Assembly: GCF_019175385.1 (NCBI RefSeq)
Contig: NC_083337.1
Span: 169,893,713 to 169,957,712 of the forward strand
Direction of reading: 5' to 3'
Length of the DNA: 64,000 nt
Source: Lycium barbarum
Taxonomy: Eukaryota; Streptophyta; Magnoliopsida; Solanales; Solanaceae
In this document: positions 1-11,866 of the stretch, piece after piece
How the letters are laid out: every line of letters begins with the position of its first letter
How positions within the stretch are numbered: position 1 is the first letter of the stretch
Program-made: the position numbers and the translations under genes
The notes under the pieces: generated by a model
Seen by the model: the letters and a program-made list of their open reading frames with translations, nothing else
What the model was told of the DNA's origin: nothing
Database searches by the model: none

Positions 1-2400
1 TTAAGGACCTATGTTTGTTGTGCTTTGATGTTATAGTATCATTATAAGATTAAAACGATCTTTTTTGCTTCTCTAGTTCCTTGGGCTGTGATATAGTAGG
101 CTGAAATCTGGGTTGAATGGCTTAGCAATTAGGTTTCTAATACAGAGAAAGCTCTGGGCTCGTAAGGAAAAACAAGAGAGTTTCAAAATTTGGCTTTAGT
201 ACTCTTAATAGGAAAATCTACTGTTTAAATGATTAACTGATAACTTCTTTAGTTGGGTGCCTTTGTGTGTATATGTGAGAAGCATGTCTGATATACAAGA
301 GTTTGTCATATAGCTGCAGATATGCATCCATCTGCGTGAATTTGTTCCTACACGATATTTGAAAGAACGTCTAAATGCAGTTACATTTATCAAATAGATA
401 TGAGGTTTTAGCCACACGTTGCTCTTGAATGGTTGAATTAACAGAAGGGATACAGTCGAGCCTTCTTTTTTTTCGATTTTGAGCCAAAATATAAGAGACA
501 TCCTTATATTTTATTTTTTAAAATCTCATTTGATTTTATACGATTGTGCAGTGGACTCAGACCGGAACTCCTTTTTTTGTGTATGCTGGCTTTTCTGTTG
601 GAGGATCTTGCACACACTTTGCACTTTCTAAACCCCAAGTCCATGTGATGTTGTAGTGCTGCAATTGTCATAATCATTGACATGGGTGAAGTAGAAGCCT
701 GCCCTGCTTTATTAGATCCGCTACAGTCTGAAGAAGGCTTTGGTTTTAGATTCGAAGTGGGTGCCTTGTGATTGGATATAGAGTTGATAATATAGATCAA
801 TAAATTGGCGAGGGACAGAGAAAGCAATAGAAAGGGCAGGTGAAGCGCCGTGCGCTGCAAAATGGGTGCATGATTGTGATTCCCAAAGGGTCGTACGTGA
901 GTGAGCCTTTTGGAGCCTCACTAGACTGAACTTAAATGCGAAATACATATATGAAGATTATCTGGGACAATGGGATGAATTTATGAACTTAAATGCTGAA
1001 TCTATATCTGATTGAATTCGTCCATCACAATAGAGGCAGCGTATGAACTTAAATGCTAAATCGATATCTAATTGAATGCTAAGCCTTCTGCACCCATTGG
1101 CCCACCATGTCTCAGGTTGCGTATCCCCAGGATCGAGTGAGTGAGCCACTTTCGGAGTCTCACGAGTTCTTCCAATTAATTGAGGACTATATTTCTACTG
1201 TTAAACCAAGAACTTGGTTGCTTAACCGAAAGTCGATGACTGAAATCTTTGGATGACTTTTTCAAAATATCCATTCTTCACTCGCAGCTGGGGTAGGTGA
1301 TACCTAATTCATGTACGTGTATTATGCTTGAGCAGTACTCTTTCATTGGATTTGATCCTCTTCTGCCCCTTACACATTCTGAAGACAGAGAAATGGCTAC
1401 ATTCTAGTTGATTCGGACCGATCCGATGCCCTTCTATGGAATATTTGAGATTCTGAAATTTTTTCAAGGAGATATAACTATGTTAATTCGTGTTTGCAAA
1501 TCCAACAATATGAAGGCTCACGTATTCTTATCTTTAGTTCAACACTTCAAGGCAACCTATTTGGGTAAGGTGACTTGTCTATGATCGCATTGTGATGGCA
1601 TGTCATGCTAACCCCAACCTCAAGAACCCAAAAAAAAGTTTTTTTAACTCCGCCTGTGTGAGTTTTACTGTAACATACAGCCGGTCCCAAGCCCGGACAA
1701 AGGAGGAGGGTTTAAAAAGACTTGCTTATAGTGATATACATGCTTCTTTCCAGTTCTAGTGGTCTTCTTGTCTCTCACTTCTGCAAATGTGCATGTCTGG
1801 TGATGATATTTTGCTTTGCCAGTTTGAAGTGCTTCTCCTCACCCGTGGCACCTTCTAAGGCTTAAAGTCTAGTGAATTGCACTCTCTTCTTTTACAAGGT
1901 TGCTAATTAAGAGCAAAAGATTATGCTAGTAAAACTCACTTCTGTACTGCTTAAAGCATTCAATCTAGAAGTGTCCAAATGAAAACATTGTAGTCAACCG
2001 CCTCGTTCTTCACAGTCAGCCACAATCAATTGTTGACATAATAAGAATACTAGAGGGGCATGGCCCGTGCTGACATTTTATATTATTTTCAAGTGGTGGA
2101 TCGAGTCATTTGGCGATGCAGGATGGCAGTAAAGAAGAAAAATGAATGAAAAAGTAGCACATAAAGAACATAGAGCTAATATTGCATAAGCTTTATCTGA
2201 TGCGAATACAGCAACACAACTCCAAGTTAAATAAGTGGTTTCATTGAGTCAGATATGCAAATCTTATACTTTCTACGAGGAATGTGGCTATCCCGTTTTT
2301 CATTCTGAAAAACAAACTGAAAAGAGGATATCATTTAACTGGTAATTTTAATACAACATAATGTACGTAAGAAGTTATCCGTTCCAAGTTGTCTATATGA
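1..2400. other. Non-genic stretch, no supported gene
   Basis: Open frames here are short, mostly lack an ATG start and resemble no family I know. Two local repeats are visible. A roughly 35-bp motif beginning atgaacttaaatgc recurs near 982 and 1042, with a shorter version near 928. A gtgagtgagcc...gagcctcac-like stem occurs near 897 and 1136. Around 1,618-1,720 there is GC-richer sequence (ccggtcccaagcccgg) resembling a dispersed plant repeat, but I cannot assign a family. Confidence 0.5.
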
Positions 2401-2439
2401 ACACTATTGTTAAGAGAGATAAACTGAATTGCATACAAC

Positions 2440-2882
2440 TTTAGTAATAGATTTCCACTTCTCTCCTCCAACCTTCCCAACAATATAAGAATTGTTTATA
2501 TCTTCAAAGACAAAAGAAGCATATCCTAATGCAACATTTGCAATGAGCTGGAGTCCCAAGCTTAATAGCCAAGTCTTCCGCATCCCAAAAACCACAACAT
2601 AGGAAGATTTTGAGATACCTGGAGAAACAGGCAAATACAAATCAACTAAGTAAATTGGAGTTGAGAGAAGTATAAAAATAAATATTATGAGTTATAAGGT
2701 AAAAGGACGAACAATTGGTATGTTACTACATATATATAGAAGTATAAAAAACATGGTATATGCATCTAAGACCTTTAAATGTTGACAAATCTGCAGAAAT
2801 ATTGAATTACATACAAAGTTAATGATTTGCTCAAGTAATAGGAATTACCTGAGAAACCTTTGGAAGATTTGTGTCCAGGTAA
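2440..2882 (-). other. Unrecognised exon-like fragments
   Basis: On the minus strand a 34-nt segment (2882-2849) sits between a CAG acceptor and a GT donor. It joins in phase to a second exon that starts at 2618 after another good CAG acceptor. Joined, they read through a hydrophobic stretch (TWLLSLGLQLIANVALGY) and then FVFEDINNSYIVGKVGGEKW. Intact splice sites and open phase suggest real or recently lost coding sequence. Further exon-like bits lie at about 3,385-3,420 (DELAALLSETGKL) and 3,575-3,615 (DDGCPPDAEDFCQ). I do not recognise the family. It could be the 3' end of a membrane protein gene or a pseudogene, and its relation to the adjacent UPL relic is unclear. Confidence 0.3.
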
Positions 2883-3640
2883 CTGGTAAAAAGGAAAAAT
2901 AATACATGAACAAAAAGTTCTTATCAGGTTTCCCAATGCCTTTTTTTTTTTTTTGGACCAAGTTTCCTGATGCCCGTCTCCTCATCATTCAAAAATAGCA
3001 ACAAAAAAAAGACACTACGTCTACATACACTAAAGTATAATCTGAAATCTCTAAATGTTCAATCACTATAGCAAGAACACATTACAAGACAAAGATAACC
3101 TGGGCTAGTGTTTAGTCTATCCTAAGGGATGTGCACTCTGTACCATATTTAATATTTACATGGATGCTCGCACCAGCTGTAAGTAATAGTTAAGGAGTGT
3201 TTGCAGTAAATAAGAAATGTAGTAGAAGTCAAATCCACAACACCTCCATCCAGTTCCGAAGAAAGAAGTTTTTTACTTCGTGTGAAAAAATTACTATCAA
3301 TAGTTGAAATGTAATTCAAGTTTAGGATAATATCACATAATATTACTCAACATTGGATTAAAATACTCAAATAAGAAAGCTTTCCCGTCTCAGAGAGAAG
3401 AGCTGCCAACTCATCTGCAGTAAATTAGGATGCACATAAAAAGGAAAGCAAGTGAAGTAATTTGGACAGAGGAAGCAACATGGGCTTCTACTGGTAAATT
3501 CAGAAATACAAGCAAAATAGGATGGTAACAAAAATGAAAGAAGGTTAAGTAATTTGGAGAGTGAGCAACATAGATCTTTACTGGCAGAAATCTTCAGCAT
3601 CAGGAGGGCAACCATCGTCTAGTTTCAGATGATAAAATAA

Positions 3641-4697
3641 TTACCATGTAAGTGCTGAAGGCAAGTAATCAGGACTGGCATAAGCTTTGTGGATCTGAAA
3701 TTTCTGGGAACCTGAAATTCCTTGCAGTGCACTAAACCCTTCCAACGGCACCTGGAGAAGTTGACAAGGATTTGTTAGACGAATGCAGGAGATATATAAC
3801 ATGCAACTGTAGTCAAATGTAAACAATATACTACATTTGAGGTCCCCGTGATAAATTAACGAAAACAAGCTTTGTCTTTTTTGCTAAACATTGAACGACT
3901 TCCCCAAACTACTGACTAACAGGTGATGCCCTCAAGTCATCAACTGCAAAGGAAGGGGCAAATTAAACATAAGAAATACGGTTCTAAGGGAAGGAATTGA
4001 ACTACCTATTGCGGCCACGGAGAACAGGCCATAGTAACTCTTTCTTGATGTTGGCAAAAAGTTATCCAAGACAGGATTACCACATGAATTAACAAATAAA
4101 GGAAATAGTTACATACGAACGATGTTTGGAAGACCGCTAATTATCAGCTCAAGTTCCTTGTCGTGAAAAATAGAGACCAGATCCCGTGGGATCAATTCAC
4201 TGAAAACCTTCCAAAAATGCATTTATCATAGGGCGGATAGCAGCCGTCAACCCATGCTCAGCAACCAAGTCAACATACTATTGCTTATTTTCTTCAGTGA
4301 CTCTGATATTTCGTCCACCCGGGATTAGGTCGCAGTCAGTCACCTGCATTACACAAATTGCAATCAGAACCTCAGTAAAAATAAAATGCTGAAATTTCAA
4401 TTGTCATTGAAGAAGTCCTACCTCATCGCGTTCGTAAAGCATCAACTTTTCTTCATCAGCATCGATGCTGAATGTGAGGTCTAAAATATCAGTTATGTCA
4501 TTCTATACAAAGCAAGAAACGTGAGCAGAGCAAATATTTAACCACAATTTACATAATCACAACGAAAACAGAAAACACTGCAAATTTTTGAAGTGGTCAG
4601 GATCAATAGCTTTAATATTATTATATGTGAGTTTAGCGCTAAGTATATGCTTGTAGTAGGACCGTGTAAAATGAACATCAAATAGCGCCTTCCCAAC
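3641..4697 (-). pseudogene. UPL1/UPL2-like HECT E3 ubiquitin ligase, decayed C-terminal fragment
   Basis: Five minus-strand blocks, in gene order, match the HECT domain of plant UPL1/UPL2. They are 4697 to ~4578 (VGKALFDVHFTRSYYKHIL), 4505-4421 (NDITDILDLTFSIDADEEKL), ~4343-4118 (GGRNIRVTEENKQ stop YVDLVAEHGLTAAIRP), ~3960-3860 (VDDLRASPVSQ stop FGEVV) and 3751-3641 ([19 protein letters not shown]). Several block edges still carry AG/GT splice sites, so this came from genomic DNA and not from a processed mRNA. At least three in-frame stops and a frame change near 4,200 break it. About five residues normally following KALFD are missing. The final block carrying the family's extreme C-terminus was not found. 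In living relatives this domain transfers ubiquitin from an active-site cysteine to substrate; the expected position of that cysteine falls in the lost C-terminal block. The parts upstream of HECT were not seen. Confidence 0.8.
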
Positions 4698-6992
4698 CTG
4701 GGATATTTACATAAAGCACATCAGATATTGTTAAATTGAATAACTCAAGCAAGCAAAACCAAGAGGGAAGGTACTCACAACATCCATGCTAAAAAAGTTC
4801 TTTTCAAAATCGTGCAAAAGTTGCTTATTTATTATAGATTAAGTTCAGTTATTAAGCTTAAGACAAAGGTATGGCTGCTTCTCAATTATTAAGCAAGTGA
4901 GGTACTAACAATTTGACTGTGCTGGTCAAGTTCTGCTCAACGCATTGCCTCTCAGATCCCTGGATATAGAAAACTCAAGAGGACACTCTAAACAATAGAT
5001 GAATTACTCTTTTTTTTCAAAATACTAAGGCATGAAGCAGTAGTATCTCTTTAAACTAACAAATTTGAGAGCATCATAGAAGTGCAATAAGCTTTCTAAG
5101 GAATCTTTACCTAAGCGTCGAAGGGAAATGCCATCGTTCTTCATCCACGGCAATATGGGAGGATTTCATATCTGGTGAACCTTCTTCATTCCTTGGAGGT
5201 GTATTGATCTCTTCTCAGTTTCCCACTTTTCCAGACAACAGTGTACAACTCTAGTAAAGTGGATAAGGTCCATTCGAATGGGAAAAGTAAAGTGTCAGAA
5301 ATGTTTTTGCTGCTAGAAAAGTAGAGATGATGTTTAAACGCTAAAAATATGTACAGCACATATAAGACAGAGAGATTATATTACTCTCTGGAGTTGAGAA
5401 CACATGTATTTTGCACTTGCGCATAAAGGAAAGATATATCTGTTAAAAGGTATACTAAGCTGTTTTTTTAAAAAAAAAAAAAACTGAGGTATATTAAGCT
5501 GTTTAGATCAACTGATTAAAAAATATGGTTCACACAAATAAGTATTTTTATATAGGAATGTCTTTGAGAACGAAGAAACCATTATACTTCCCTAAACTTT
5601 CTCAGAAGCTAACGAAGGATCAGTAATTGTAAGAGGGCTTCATTTTTCAGGTTGGTTGTCGACCTTTGAGAAGATAATACATTTCTTGAAATTAATTGTT
5701 TTCTCTTGAGCAATACTTGTGCATAGCTAGTACGCCATGGCATATTTCTATCACCAAGTCAATGTCCTTAATCTTTTGAAGTCTATGCAATGCAATGTCT
5801 TTGTTTGTTGACATTCTTATTCCAAGCAGTTCTTGATTTTGTTAAAAGTAATATTTTACAATTTGGTTTAATGCTAAAAAATTATACATTGTACCTAAAT
5901 TTTCTTGATAACACAAAGTTTGGCTAATAGCAGCAAACTGCAATTGAAACATATGCAAAGAAATGATAGACGTTTCAAATGTGTTTCTTGAGAACAAATA
6001 TAAACAACACCCATCCAAGAGAAATAAGTAATGTACCTTTTGAATTGTTCACTGACAGAGGAGCATGTTGTATAAATTCTGTGGAAAAAAGCAATTGCTT
6101 CAGGCATACTATCAAACACCTTAGGTGCCTCAGTTAAATTGATTTAGTTATTGCAGATGCAGAGTACATCTTTGTGCACTTTGTTCAAAGGAAACGAAAA
6201 AGGAGACATCCAATTAACATAGATTTTAACAACATGAAAAATTAAATTTCTAAAAGGACCTTGAGATAAAATTTGCAGTTCTTCTCAGAATTCTTGCACC
6301 TGGTTATCTTAATCTAAACCCAAACATGCATGAGTATATCATAGGAAGTTTTGATATGCATGTAGAAAATCCAATAAGAAACAATCAAAAGTATAAATGG
6401 TTATTACAACCAAAGAAAGTGCACTAATTACAGAAAGAAAGATAGCGGAAAAGATTCACCAACACAAAGAACACACATTTAGAACATGAACACAAATGAA
6501 GAACTGATAAACCTGAGTTTTAAAAAAAAATAAAAAAAAATACAGAGATGGAATGGAGAAAGAGGATGGAAAAGAGAGAAAACTGGCAAATACCCAGCAT
6601 ACAATGATTATCAACAAACAAAGTACATGATAGGAATTCCCTGAGGCCAACTGAACAGACCGACAATTGACAAAAAATATTGCGCAAAGTTCTTGATATG
6701 AATAATATAATCCAATTTAATAAAATGTATACATGTACACCTAGATGCATCTGGTAGCTTGACATTATCATGTTTGAAAGAGAATCCTGGGAAACTTTCC
6801 TCAGTATAGGGTGTGTTCCGTATGGAGGAAAGCATTTTAAAATAATGAAACACGCTTAAATTTTTATTTCCTCGAATTCATGATCTCACATCGACATATT
6901 ACTTTGCAGTATAAATCCTATTCATTTATTCATGACATTCCTTAGTTATCGAGTAAAATTAACCTTTACAGGCTTACTAACAAACAAATTAA
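4698..6992. other. AT-rich non-genic stretch
   Basis: No exon series is recognised. Earlier UPL exons might be expected here, but translations of 4,880-5,290 did not match that family. At 5,452-5,504 two 18-bp near-identical direct repeats (aggtatactaagctgttt) flank a T-run/A-run. Near 6,810-6,840 a short gtgtgttccgtatggaggaaa segment resembles the end of the element starting at 7,292. Confidence 0.4.
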
Positions 6993-7263
6993 GGCCCCGT
7001 TTGTCCATAGATAAAAAAAAAATCACTTTTTTCGGAATTTCTCGAGTTGGAGTTGGAGTTGTTTGGCCATAGTTTTTGGTGAAATACAGTTCTAAAAAAG
7101 TGAAAAAAGTGAATTTTTTTTAAAAACAAGTTTTTTGAGTTTTTGATATTCCAGAATTCAACTTCAAGTTGTATTCAGAATTCTCATGGCCAAACGCTAA
7201 TTCCGGAAAAAAGTGAAAAAATTTTAGGAATAAAGTGAACAATTCTTATAGCCAAACGGGGGC
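6993..7263. mobile_element. MITE with GGCCCCGTTTG ends
   Basis: The left end ggccccgtttgtccata and the right end tatagccaaacgggggct are inverted copies of one another with few mismatches. The interior repeats ttccggaa...gtgaaaaa...aattc motifs. About 271 bp with no coding capacity, typical of a non-autonomous DNA transposon. Superfamily not settled because the target duplication is unclear. Confidence 0.6.
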
Positions 7264-7291
7264 TAAGTATGATAATTGAAATTTCATTATG

Positions 7292-9304
7292 GGTGTGTTC
7301 AATATGGTGGGAAATGTTTTCCAAGGAAAATGTTTTTCTGGAATATATATGTTCTTGAAAATAAGTGAATTTCTACTTATTTTCTCATATTCGTTTGGGT
7401 AGTGAAAAATAAAAATAAGTGAATTTCTTACTTATTTTCTCTTGTTCATTTAGTTAGTAGAAAACATTTTCCGAAAAATACCCACCCAAGCCCCACCACC
7501 TCATACCCCCCTAATTTTTTATTTTTGAAGTTTTAAAATTTTTTTCTGGATTTTCTACACCACCACATCCCCTCCCTACCCCCCCTCCAACCCCTGCCGC
7601 ATGGACCCATACCACACCAACCTCCACACTCATCCAAAACACCACCACCACCCCCCAAAAAAAAAAATATTGAAGTTTTTAATTTTCTTTTCTGGGTTTT
7701 CTACACCACCACATCCCTCCCCCCGCCCTTGAGTGGACCCCCCCCCCCCCCCCAAAAAAAATTCTTAAAAAAGGTTTTAAAAGTTACTTTTTTTTAGATT
7801 TTTACACGACCCCCTCCAAAAATTTTAATTTTTAACCACGCAAACTTTCAATTTTTATAATTTGTTTATAAAGGTTGAAGTAGAAAATTTGGGAGGGGGT
7901 AGGGGGTGCATCCGGGGGTGGGTGTAGAGAATCAAAAAATAAAACTTTTCAAAACTTTTTTAAAAAAAAAAATTATGGGGGTGGTGGGGTGTCTGGAGGG
8001 GGGGCGGTCGTGGGGTGAAAAAAGAAAAAAAAATCACGGAGGAGGGGGGTGGAGGGAGGGGCAGGGTGGGGAATGAGGTGGTGTAGAAAAATCAAAAGAA
8101 ATTTTTTTTAAAAAAAAAAATTGTGGGGGGAGGGGTTGGGCGGGGTGGGGGAGGGGTGTGGGGAGGAATGTGGTAGTGCAGAAAACCCAGAAGAAACATA
8201 TAAAAAAAAGTGGGGGTGGGGTGCCGGATAGAGGGTGGGGGTGCATGGGTTGCGGGAGTCAGGGGCGAAGCTACAGTGTTAAAGGAGGGTTCGGGCGAAC
8301 CCAGTAGCTTTTGCGTAGACCCTATATTTTTTACTATAGAAAATCAGTAAAGGTAGATATTATTACTTGCGAACCCACATATAAGCAAAAAGCAAATCGA
8401 ATTCTCCCGATACTTGTTGTTACCATTCTTTTTCATCGTTTTCTTTCACAGAGCCAAACCCAAAATTAGATTTTCAAAATATATTAAATATTGATACTTG
8501 TTCGTTAGTTTGATGGTTGTTATCAGGGGTAGCTCAAGGGTGAAGCTAGAAAAACCTTTGCTTTTAGCCCGTCAAACTTTTGAGGCCCCAAAATTTTTAC
8601 GAATGAATTTTATGATTTTATTTTTTCTTAGACAATATTGAACATTGTAAAAAGAAGTACAAAATTTATATAATAAAAAAAGGGAAAAAAACTATCTACT
8701 TTTTAAGAGAAATATTTTAGAACTTTGAACTAAATTACTCAAAATCTTCATATTATTAAATAAAGTTTTTACAACAACATTTAAGGTAATGTATTTAAAA
8801 CACATGACTAACATCTTATTAACTTTAATTATTCCTCACTATTATAAATATTAATAATAATGTTACTATGTGAAGTAAATGCAACAATTCTAAAAAAAAA
8901 AAAAAAAAAAAAAAGGCAAGACTAGATTTTTTTTTTTTATGTATGTGTTATATTTAAGGTCTCGGATTACAATTTAGCTTTAGGCCATTAATCTTATTGA
9001 GACACGCTTAGTTGTTATACATTAGCTTGAGGTCGATGTCCTGTCTTAAAATTTCGAACTCCCAGATGTCAAATCTTGGCTCCGCTTCTGGCGGGAATGG
9101 TTGAGGTTTGGTGGTTGGGGGTGGGTTGGGTGGGGGTGGGTGGTGCATGGGTTGCGAGAGTGGTTGGGGGATTGGGTGGTTGGTGAAATGTCACTTGTGG
9201 ACTTGTTTTCCCTACTTTGTTTGGAGAAGTCATTTTCCTTATTTTTAAGGAACTTGTTTTCCTAAGAAAAATGTTTTTCAAATATTTTGATCAACCGAAC
9301 ATGA
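7292..9304. mobile_element. Composite non-autonomous DNA transposon with GTGTTC-type ends
   Basis: The left end ggtgtgttcaatatggtggg followed by aaatgttttcc is mirrored at the right by sequence ending aaatattttgatcaaccgaacatg. This termini style (GTTCGGT...GGAAAA...TTTTCC) is common in Solanaceae dispersed elements. Inside, C-rich blocks (about 7,480-7,760) face G-rich blocks (about 7,870-8,260 and 9,100-9,180) as inverted copies of the motif ttctggattttctacaccac. A second element (8,260-9,090) is nested in it. No transposase frame is present. Confidence 0.55.
8260..9090. mobile_element. Nested hAT-like element with 8-bp target duplication
   Basis: The left end caggggcgaagc and the right end gctccgcttctg are imperfect 12-bp inverted repeats. 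The flanks are gcgggagt (8252-8259) and gcgggaat (9091-9098), an 8-bp target duplication with one mismatch. Short inverted ends plus an 8-bp duplication indicate the hAT superfamily. 831 bp, AT-rich, no transposase. A further caggggtagctcaagggtgaagc near 8,525 suggests yet another insertion inside it. Confidence 0.65.
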
Positions 9305-10430
9305 GAAAAATGAAAAACTTCGATATAGAGTTTGACAGAATGTCTTAGCACGAGAAGCAAACCAGAATAACATCTCCCCGGTGGATCGAATCAGATTATT
9401 GTGCAAATGAACATATAGAGAGAGACTAAAAACAATCCTAAGAACAACCATTTGCTGAGGCAATTTAGAAGAAGACCAAAGAAAAGCATCAGTGAAAAGG
9501 CAAGGAAGCTTTATGCATGGTTCTCCAGATAACAAAGTGCAATGTGCTACTCATTGTGTGTATAAACAAAATATGACAAAGGAATCCATGGTCTTGATCA
9601 CTTCACCTCATACAGTATTGCTTCTCCGTAACAACAATCACACTGATAGACATGACAAAGAGTATGATGTGTCCATGCAAGTTTACTACCGTTTACAAAA
9701 GCCATGCTCTGTAGCTTCTTCTACTTCTACATATGGAGCGCTTACTAGAAAGACAAATGCGAGCATGTCATCATGAGCATTCCTGTAATGCAAAAATCAG
9801 TTGCAGAGAAGTGCACTATCCTCTGAAACTCTAAAACCAGGTGAAGGTAGTGGGTTGCCTGCTTTGTAATAGAATATACGCTGAACTTTTGCATGACAAG
9901 AAGAAAAGTGAAACTCGTCATAAAAACTAGCTGAGTTTAAGCAGGGAGGAAGGATCTAGAGTCAGGTCATTTGGCGGGTCCAGCGACGCCAATGTGTCGA
10001 AGGAATAAGGATTTGTGGCTTGATCGTTGGTCATTACTTACACTGGGATGGGCCTGCTCTATTTCTTTCAGATTTGAAGAACAACTAATCAAGTCTCGTG
10101 CAAACACAAAATGAATGAAATATCCATAAGCATTATGATGATAGGCTAGAAACAAGAATTTTTTAGCTGCATTTCGTCTCTTATTTACTATACTTTAATC
10201 GTGTCTGAGCTATAATGTTAGTATTTTTATACTTATTACGTGAGTTTATTTTGTAGGACTTGTTCCCGAGCAAACGTGCTAAATCGGAGATTGAACGAAT
10301 AAGAAAACCACCAAATTAAGGAGGAAGTAAAGAGTTACAATGATTAGCTAATGATTCCAATCATTATGATGCCAATGAGTGGATGAAGTAACAATTGATA
10401 TTAAAGAACGTATGAAATGGCAATTGATAT
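9305..10430. other. Non-genic stretch
   Basis: A plus-strand frame at 9,492-9,776 is open but has no recognisable domain and no splice context. Nothing else is supported. Confidence 0.4.
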
Positions 10431-10439
10431 GAAGTTATA

Positions 10440-11830
10440 TAGCTGGCAGCCAATCAACATGGAGGCCACATTTTTTTTGTCTATGTGGCATTGAGTGATC
10501 AAGAGCAGCAATTAAACAATGATAAGCAGCAAAATTAAAGGCATATCTGCAGAATAGTAACACAGCCGCGGCGCATGAGGCGGGGCAGCCTGCGTCGCGG
10601 CAATGTTTTTCACTGCCAGTGATTTTATTCAGAACTTTTAAAAGGGTATTTTGGTCCAGACCTATTTTTGGAAAGTTTAAATACCTAAAACGCACTTTTT
10701 TGAAGTGACTTTGGACCGAGGAGGCATTGGAGGAGCGTAGAAGAGGATTTGACTGCCGAATTCATTACTTTCCATTACGATTCGATTCAATACGGGAGTT
10801 TGGATCAATCATCTGTTGTAATGTTTTCTCATTCTATGTTCTTTTATTTTATTATGGAGTAGTTTCTTATAGGGTTTTGACAAACATGATGTATTGATTG
10901 ACGTTTTTAGATTCAATTCTTGTTTTATTGCTTGAATTCGTTAACGAGGTTTTGAATTGAATCGCAAAGTTATCTACCATTTTATTTCATCGAAAGAGGA
11001 ATAGTTTGGTGAATATATTTGCATTATTTTGTTTGGTTTTAATTGGTGATTCTTCTAAGTAATCGAAAGAGCTTCTTGAATTATTGGTTGAACCAAGAGA
11101 GGAAAATAGTCGAGAGACGTTTTCCTTTAGACTAAACCCTTAATGTTTTCTTGCATATGTTCACAGGCTTTTCATCAGTCTTGAACTCATGGATAGTAGT
11201 TTTATTTGATTATTGAGATTTTTTTATGCTTTAATCGGAAGAGAAAGTGTTTTATGAATTATCTTAATATAAATTTGATTTAGCTCATGATTGAATGATT
11301 TTATTGAGTAATCGGAAGAGACTCTTAAATAATTTATCTTGGGTTATAAGCTGACGATATTCGTGAGAAGTCGTCTGAAGATCTATTTCTATCCATAATT
11401 TTTGAACATTCTCAGGGCTTGCATTAGTTTAATTTGTGAAATCTGTATAAATAATCGAAAGATGTTTATTAGATTCTAGAGTAAACTAATTACTTATTGA
11501 ATTCGAGAGACTCAATAAAATTTAGAGGAGAATGATAAAACGAATCGAAGCTAATTGCTAAAATCTTGCATCTGTCTTGTCTACTACCCTTACTTCTCAT
11601 ATTAATAGTAACCTTTTCTTTCGTTGTCAATTGTCTTTAATTACGTTGTAGTCGATATTCGTGGTTTATAACCACAACAAAATCAAGTTTTTATTTCTTG
11701 AATAATACTGAGCAAGGTTCCGTTTGAGTAATTATTTGTATCAATCCCTGTGGAGACGATCTTAAACTATACTATCTTTGACTAGCAGCGCTTAATTTAT
11801 ATTGTGTTTTGCGCTCGTCACATTACATAA
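10440..11830. repeat. Degenerate LTR-like repeat block
   Basis: The block begins around a GC-rich imperfect hairpin (ccgcggcgcatgaggc / gcctgcgtcgcgg, about 10,563-10,598). It carries at least four spaced copies of the motif agtaatcggaagag (near 11,055, 11,233, 11,313 and 11,451). It ends with tccctgtggagacgat...gcgctcgtcaca (about 11,745-11,822), an ending I associate with LTRs of old plant retrotransposons. No coding domain. Interpreted as a solo LTR or the remnant of a large non-coding LTR element; exact borders and target duplication were not found. Confidence 0.35.
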
Positions 11831-11866
11831 TACATGTGGCAAAAGTAAAACAAATCTTTACTTGAA

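Noticed and set aside
504..948. Minus-strand frames with a hydrophobic start, a possible small secreted protein
   Set aside because: The longest begins at a TTG, not an ATG, has no splice context or recognisable family, and the neighbourhood is non-genic.
9492..9776. 94-codon plus-strand frame
   Set aside because: Open on the opposite strand as well, no domain, no splice or promoter context.
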